From Cocos nucifera (Eukaryota; Streptophyta; Magnoliopsida; Arecales; Arecaceae): a DNA stretch of 64,000 nucleotides. This document shows positions 57,810 to 64,000 of the stretch, piece after piece; within the stretch, counting starts at the first letter, position 1, and each line of letters opens with the position of its first letter. The notes beneath the pieces are model-generated. The model was not told the DNA's origin. It searched no databases and saw only the letters and a program-made list of their open reading frames with translations. The position numbers and the translations under genes were made by a program. The stretch covers positions 434,001 to 498,000 of the forward strand of contig QRFJ01000293.1 in the NCBI GenBank assembly GCA_006176705.1. The letters run 5' to 3'.

Positions 57810-57823
57810 GATAAAGTGAGAGT

Positions 57824-59286
57824 TATTAAAAATTATGTTCCTAAGCCAATCATCAATCTATTGATGGTTGAGCTAACCTTGTAATTGTATATAATTTATA
57901 ATGATTAAAAAAATTATTCAGGCTTTTCATCATAAGTGTACATCTTCTTTTGAACTCTTGTATTGTGATGAAGTCTCTAGGGCTATTTAGATATGATAAA
58001 GAGAGAATTTATCATTTAGTTCTTGAACATGTTCGTGACTAAATGATATGTTATCACCTAGGATGACAATATTTATCGAGTGTAGGTTATTGTATGCCAT
58101 ATAGTTGATTATTCTCTTAATCAAGGAGTGTGGAGACACTGGTATGGCATGCAAGTGAGATATAGAGGTACATCATTATTGAACATGACCAACTTCGGAG
58201 CATTCTATTATCAAGAATTGCTTCGATGGGATATGGGTATAAGTGCCCCTCCAACTTGAGATCACCATGGTGATTTGCAAGCAACTTACTATATTTTGAT
58301 GCTAGACTATCTGAATTTTTAATATAGTGATGGAAGGTTTTTAGGCACAGTCAAGTATTTATGAAGTCGGTGCATGATCAAGATGGGATTGACCACTCCA
58401 AGAGCTTGGAGATAATGCATCACTAGATTTTAATTTAGCAAAACCTTGGCTAGGATAATCCATGTGATGGATTTGAAATTTTAAAAAATAATATGGATGA
58501 CTTATTCAGAATTGACAGCTAAATTCTTAGTCATCCTTTGAGCATTCAAGGTCAAAGGGATGAATTATATGATAACTATATCCAAATAGGTTCTAGAATG
58601 TTGCTTTACATACATTCGATCTATCCGATCATCGAGTGCTATTGCTAAATAGTGACCTCGATTGGTATAAAAATTTGTTCCTGTGCTACTGCTTAGGTTC
58701 GAACCTATGGTGTTACATACATAAGAGATTATGATCTGATCAGATGGTTGATCAATAATTATGAATTATTCTAGGATCAAATAGTGAATACAATTGATGT
58801 TTGCATTGAAAATTGAGCAGGATTACAGCATGCATTTTTAAAATTTTTTGAATAAAATTTATGATGAAAGTAAAATTAATCTACTATTAATATTATGCAT
58901 GCAGTGATTAGATCATTAAACCCTACTCAGGATCTAGACATGCTAATATGTTATAGAAAATTTAAATACGATCGATCAGCAAATCATATTCGTTGATTGA
59001 CTTCTATTCAGAATACAATATCTTTGTGCAGGTAGATGATCTTTGCGATCCAAATCCATAGGAGGAAGCCTTATTATCATGCTATAGCCACATACTTGTT
59101 CGACCTCTATGGACGGTCACATGAAACTTCTGATCCCGACCAACTCCATTGGAGTGCTAGCTCCTTGCCGGAGCCTTCGATGGCTGATCTTGATTGATCC
59201 AATTGATCACTTTTTTTTTTATCTCCTAGATAATCCAAAAAATCAGAAGATAAGCTTTGGAGGATGATGAGATGGTGTTTTAAATT
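57824..59286 (+). repeat. H 3' LTR, Family 3, cut by F
   Basis: Starts near TATTAAAAATTATGTTCC and aligns with F's LTR (TGTTGGAAAATATATCC) over about the first 940 bp. After about 58760 similarity fades. The remaining part to 59286 has no coding frame, and I could not fix where the LTR ends. Element F is inserted at 59286 (left flank AAATT). Confidence 0.65.
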
Positions 59287-61632
59287 TGTTGGTGATCAGG
59301 CACTCAAAGCACTCAATCTCTCCATCCGAACCCTAAGTCCCGACTCTAGGGTTTTGCACACACCAAAAACCCTAATATTCAGAGTCACTCTCATGCCCAC
59401 TCACTTTTGAATTTTCCATGAAACAAATTTTTAGGAGTAGAGGGCTCTCCCTCTCTGAATACCCACTCTCAAAATATTTTTTAGATGGGCAACTAAAAGG
59501 ATAAAAATTAGGTGGTGTGAGAGGAATATGTAAGCGCAAGAGAACCTTACTCTTGTTTTTGACTTTTCCATGCACTGGACTTATGCCCCTCTCATTTTTT
59601 CTCTCTCAAAGAAATCTTCCCATGCCCCTCTTAGATTCCTCATGTAAACCCATGCATGCCCACATAAAATTCATATTTTAAATGGGTGACCACAGTGGAT
59701 TAAACGCATGAAGGGGATAAGGGAGAGATGGTTGAACTTGTTTCAACCAATCTCTTGAATTTAAATTTGAATTAGGTCTTATCCTTTTCCAATGCCTCTC
59801 CCTAGTGATTGATGTGTAGAAGGACTCTTCTTCTATATGCCCACTCTTAGAAATGCACAAAAATATGCATGAGAAATCATAAGGTGGCATGGCAAATGGA
59901 TAAGGTAGAGCGGGTTATGAAATTTCAACTAATTGAAATTGAATTCAAAATTCAACTCAAAATTGAACCAATCCAACACTTGGTCTAGGTCAATGATAGA
60001 AAGAGTGGAGGCACACACTCTCCTCTGCATGAGAAATCATACACAAAAAAATAGAGGAGGGCATGGGTCAAAGGTGGTCAAGATGGTGCAAAGAGTTCAG
60101 ATTCGAACTAGCTTTGAGTTTGATACAAATTGGTTTAGACCAAACCAATTCTTCTAGTTCTAGTTAGACTAGATTAAATCTAATTAAATTAGACTTAATC
60201 TAATCTAATTAAAATTTAATTAAATTAAAAATTAATTAGATTTAGATTCTGATCAAATCAAGATCGAATCCCACATAGCGATTAGGTTATTTCATGACCT
60301 CATCGGATCAAATCCAATCAAATCAAATTCAATCAAATTTGATCAAAACCTCATTGCTCAATCAAATTAAGCTAATCAGTAATCAAATTATTAATAAATC
60401 CTCTAATAATATCATCCCAATCAGGTGGGTTTCTGGGCAACGAAGTTTCATCTATATGAAAATCTTGAAGAGTCCCAAACCAGTGGGATTCTTGAACTTA
60501 GCATTCCAAATGAATGGAACTCGCAATCATAGAGTCCCAAACCAGTGGAACTCTTGATCAGAGAGTTTCAGACAAGTGAAGCTCTAAGTTCCAATCTAGT
60601 GGGACCCATAAAGGTAGAGTCCTAGTTCAGTGGGACTACTGGTCATAAAGTTCCAATCTATTGGGACTCTTGACCATAGAGTTCTAGACCATTGGAACTC
60701 TTTATCAGCCATCAGATCAGGTAAAAACTCCTATTGTGTGTGACCCCATAGGTTCAAATCCTAAGTTTATAGTATAAAAATCAATTTTCTGTACCAATCG
60801 ATGTGACCATCTAGCAATGGTACCCAACGTCCTGATAGGTCAAATAGTCATAATGCAATATTGATGAACCTATGGCATATGGTTACTGTATAATTCATCC
60901 CCTTGACCTCAATACTCATAAGATGACCTAGAATTTAACTATCAATCTTAAAAAATCATCTGTAGTATATTTCAAAATTCAGTGTCCATAGAATGGACTA
61001 CCCTAGCCAAGATTTTGCTAAATCAAAATACAGTGATGCATCTACTCCAATAATTGGAGGGGTCAATCCCATCTTGACTCATACACCGACAGAACAAGTA
61101 CTTGACTGCACCTAGTAACCTTCCATCATTGAATAAGAAATTTAGATAGTCCAACACCTAAGTGCAGTGAGTTGCTTGCAAGTCACTATGGTGATCTCAG
61201 GTCTAAGGGATACTTATACCCGTATCCTTCGTGAGCAACTCTTGATAGTAGAAAGCTATGCAGTTGGATCACGTTCAGTGAAATATATCCCTACACTTCA
61301 CCTGCATGCCATACCAGTACATCATACTCCTTAGTTAAGAGGATAACCAACACATATGGCATACAATGACCTACACTCGATACATTGTCATCCTAGGTGA
61401 CAATGTATCATTTGGTTGCGAACAAGTTTAAGGACTAAATGATAAATCCTTCTTTGTTGAGTCTAAATAGTCTTAAGAACTTCAACATAGAAGTATTTAT
61501 TATAGGATGATGCACCAAAATAATGAAAATACCAAAATGATAATTTTATTTATTATAATAATTCAAGTACATTTACAATCAACTTAACCATCTACGACCT
61601 AAATGATTGGCTTTAGGATATATTTTCCAACA
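59287..61632 (-). repeat. F 3' LTR
   Basis: About 2.35 kb with TGTTGG...CCAACA ends. On the minus strand it runs from TGTTGGAAAATATATCC (61632) to GATCACCAACA (59287). It contains the palindrome array at 60443-60701 and AT-rich tracts (60170-60400). No gene is seen. Short frames such as 59678-59890 and 60294-60557 have no motif support. Confidence 0.82.
60443..60701 (-). repeat. Array of nine short palindromes, 31-bp period, in F LTR
   Basis: Tandem units of the form AGAGTYCCA-N6-TGGGACTCT. Loop centres begin at 60451, 60478, 60509, 60540, 60571, 60594, 60625, 60656 and 60687. All but the first (27) and the sixth (23) are spaced exactly 31 bp. Arms vary in sequence, yet most positions still pair. 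Confidence 0.8.
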
Positions 61633-61639
61633 ACTTCTA

Positions 61640-62206
61640 TTTATACTAAAGGCATTCAGAATAGTATCGTATACCCATCTTCTATTTATGATTATCAAAC
61701 TCTTTGATTCTGAGGGCTTTAGTAAATGGATCGGCCATGTTCTCCTTTCTGTCGATCTTCTGAAGGTCAACATCACCTTGGTCCATGATCTCTCGTACAA
61801 GATGGTAGCGATGCAGAATATGCTTGGTAAGCTGATGTGCCTTTGGCTCCTTCGCTTATGCTATGGCTCCAATGCTATTATAGTAAAGGAGAACTAGACC
61901 ATCTAAGGAGGGTGCTACTCCTAGCTCGTCAATGAACTTTTATAGCCACAGTTTTTTTGCAACATGAAATGCTATGACATACTCCACCTCGTACACAGAA
62001 TCAGCCACAGTGTGCTGCTTGGAACTCTTTCAGTAGATCGCTCTATCATTTAGGATAAACACATAACCTGACATGCTCTTACTATCATCATGATCTGGCT
62101 GAAAACTAGAATCAATATATCCCACAAGTTTCAAGTTAGCATCTCTTTAAATGAGCCACTAGTCCTTAGTATTTCTTAAATACTTCATAATTATCTTTAC
62201 AACCTT
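61640..62206 (-). pseudogene. F copia RNase H
   Basis: Minus strand. Visible parts are DSSFQPDHDDSKSMSGYVFI, STKQHTVADSVYEVEYVIAF-like, ALA.AKEPKAH, HRYHLVREIMDQGDV and LQKIDRKENMADPFTKALRI, with a degraded end near 61640. Stops and shifts are frequent. RNase H of copia type, matching the tail of H. The catalytic ADPFTK and D in DSSFQ are visible, and the middle is too decayed to judge. Confidence 0.78.
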
Positions 62207-63260
62207 CTAGTGATTCTCACCCAGATCGGATTGGTATCTACTCACTATCCCTAGTGAGTATGCCACATGTAGTCTCGTACACGTCATGGCATACATAATA
62301 AAACTCACTGCTAAAGCATATGGTATTCTACTCATACGCTCACTCTCTTGAGAAATTATCGAATAATCCCTCTTCGAAAGAGTAATTCCATGGCCTATCA
62401 GGAGATAGCCCTTTTTAGAATTTGTCATGCTAAACCACTTTAGCATGGTATTGATGTATATAGACTGGCATAACCTAGGCAACCTTTTAGATCTATCTCT
62501 ATAGATTTTCATTCCTAGGATATAGAAAGCTTCTTCCAAGTTCTTAATGGAGAATTGAGATGATAGCCAAGCCTTTATTTTCTGTAGTATAGGGATGTTA
62601 TTCTCAATTAAGAGAATGTCATCCACATACAATACAAGAAATACTATTATAAAATCATTAGTCCATTTATAGATGCAGGGTTCCTCTCTATTCTTAATGA
62701 AGCCATACATTCTGATCACTTTATCAAAATGCATGTTCCAACTCTGCGATGTCTGCTTCAATCTTTAAATGGACCTCTAAAGCTTGCACACCTTGGACTC
62801 GTTTGTGCATGTGAAACCCTCAGGCTGTATCATACACACCTTCTTGTCTAGCTTTTCATTAAGAAAAGCTATTTTCACATTTATCTATCAAATCTCATAG
62901 TTCAGATATATTGCTACCACAAGCATAATCAGAATGGACTTGAGCATTGCCATCGAGAAAAAGTCATCATAGCCAATACCATAATACTGACGATATCCCT
63001 TGGCAACCAGACAGTCTTTATAGGTCTCCACATTTTTGTCTGCACTCCTTTTTTTTAAAAAAAATTTACTTACACCTAATGAGTTTTACCTCTTCAGGTG
63101 GATCAACTAGTGTCCATACACTATTGACCTTCATGGAGTCCATTTTGAATTTTATGGCTTCCAGCCATTTATCAAAATTGGATCTCTGCATGGCATCCAT
63201 GTAGGTGATCGAATTCTCATCGTTCTCATCAAGTTCGATAGGATCACCATCCTGAACCAA
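62207..63260 (-). pseudogene. F copia reverse transcriptase
   Basis: Minus strand. It has an open stretch of 184 codons (62207-62761) with QSWNMHFDKVIRMYGFIKN, the catalytic VFLVLYVDDILLIENN at about 62600-62650, YILGMKIYRDRSKR and FIMYAMTCTRLHVAYSLGI. Upstream are the start of the domain (ITYMDAMQRSNFDKWLEAIK, VWTLVDPPEEVKLIRCK at 63066-63260) and a decayed stretch between. Frameshifts occur near 62770, 62860 and 63060. No intact pol is possible. Confidence 0.87.
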
Positions 63261-64000
63261 GAAACCATTATATCTGTTTGGTTGATGCGGTACTCAATTG
63301 GATATCCTTATAGATGCTTGTTCAATGGGCCTAGATTTGATCTTATCAAATCCAGTTTTGCAAGTTTACTAGAATGTATCGATTCTTCCACCTATTGAAT
63401 TTCAGCAAGCTCAACATTAGAGGTAGCAATTCCTTCCATAAGAAACTCTTTTTCTAAAATGACTGCTCTATTGCTGATGAACACCTTTTATTTCTCAATA
63501 AGATAGAAGTAATAATCTCTAGTTTTCTTGGGGTATCCTATTCATAAGCACTTATCGGACCTTGGTTCAAGTTTTTTTGGTTGCAAATATTTGACATAAG
63601 CTGGACATCCCTAAACCTTAAAGTAAGAGAGTGTCGGCTTACGTCTAGTCCATATCTCATATGGAGTCTTTGTAATAGACTTGCTCGATGCATTGCTCAA
63701 AACAAAATAAGTAGTCTCGAGTGTATACCCCTAAAAAGAAATAGGCAGACTCACAAATTCCATCATAAATCAATCCATGTCCAATAGGGTTCGATTCCTC
63801 CTTTCAGACACACCATTATGTTGTAGTATTCCTAGAGGGATCCATTATGAGAGAATCTCATTCTCTCCTAAATATATCAAAAATTCATTGGAAAGATATT
63901 TACCTCCTCGATCTGATCGAGGAGTTTTAATATTCTTTTCAAGTTATTTTTTACCTCATTTCAATATCATTTGAACATTTCAAATGAATCGAATTACTCT
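63261..64000 (-). pseudogene. F copia integrase, C-terminal part
   Basis: Minus strand from the window edge. The second catalytic Asp region (RSDRGGKYLSNEF, near 63900-63930), then the Glu region NGVSERRNRTLLD (about 63780-63820), KTPYEIWTRRKPTLSYFKV, GCPAYVKYLQPKKLEPRSDK and GYPKKTRDYYFYLIEK. VILEKEFLMEGI at about 63435-63470 shows a sense Glu codon where Family 1 has UAG. Several stops are present. The rest of integrase, protease and gag lie beyond the window. Confidence 0.83.

Larger units (their letters stand above)
59287..64000 (-). mobile_element. Copia element F, Family 3, minus strand, runs off the window
   Basis: Ty1/copia element in reverse: 3' LTR 59287-61632, RNase H, RT and the end of integrase up to the window edge. 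Its pol is degenerate but readable. It belongs to the same family as H, whose LTR it interrupts. The other LTR and the right target repeat are outside the window. Confidence 0.88.

Noticed and set aside
59940..60430. AT-rich repeats (TAATTAAAT, AATCAAAT) as a scaffold or origin element
   Set aside because: Simple low-complexity sequence inside F's LTR. Nothing specific supports a function.
60443..60701. CRISPR array with palindromic repeats
   Set aside because: Although regular, the repeats diverge, there are no unique spacers of equal size, and there are no cas genes. The context is a plant LTR.

Overview
The window looks like intergenic DNA of a large plant genome. It is filled almost end to end with LTR retrotransposons inserted into one another. 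I found no host gene, tRNA or rRNA. The proteins are plant-type Ty1/copia (order protease-integrase-RT-RNase H, with primer sites matching initiator tRNA-Met) and one Ty3/gypsy element of the TAT/Ogre type, which has an extra RNase H domain before integrase. The general feel is monocot, possibly a palm, but that is a guess from memory and not shown by the sequence.

Names used below. Family 1 copia (LTR about 2.3 kb, full length about 10.4 kb): solo LTR S and elements A, B, D and E. Family 2 copia: C and the inverted LTR piece C'. Family 3 copia: H and F. The gypsy element is G.

Layout. G occupies 1-5582 and 36767-38627 and probably reappears at 54529-56638 with its 3' LTR. Into G were inserted the solo LTR S (1427-3713, target repeat TGCCC) and D (5583-36761, target repeat AAGAC). 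E lies in D's 5' LTR on the minus strand (6194-16588, target repeat AGTAG/GGTAG). A lies in D's RNase H region (23799-34229). Then come B (38628-48154, 5' end truncated), inserted into the gag of C, and C itself (48155-54528), which probably lies in G. G's 3' LTR abuts C' (56639-57684, minus), which interrupts the RNase H tail of H (57685-59286). F (59287-64000, minus, running off the window) is inserted into H's LTR. The chains H>C'>G>D>A and H>C'>G>C>B are each five levels deep.

How the parts work. Each copia copy has LTR, PBS, a leader of about 1.86 kb, gag, protease, integrase, RT, RNase H, polypurine tract and LTR. A and B are young and nearly identical. D, E, S, C, H and G are decayed. 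No copy has an uninterrupted gag-pol. Unusual signals include an in-frame UAG between integrase and RT in all four Family 1 copies, covarying hairpins in the Family 1 U3, a constant 123-nt stem-loop in the Family 1 leader, and a 31-bp-period array of nine small palindromes in the LTR of F.
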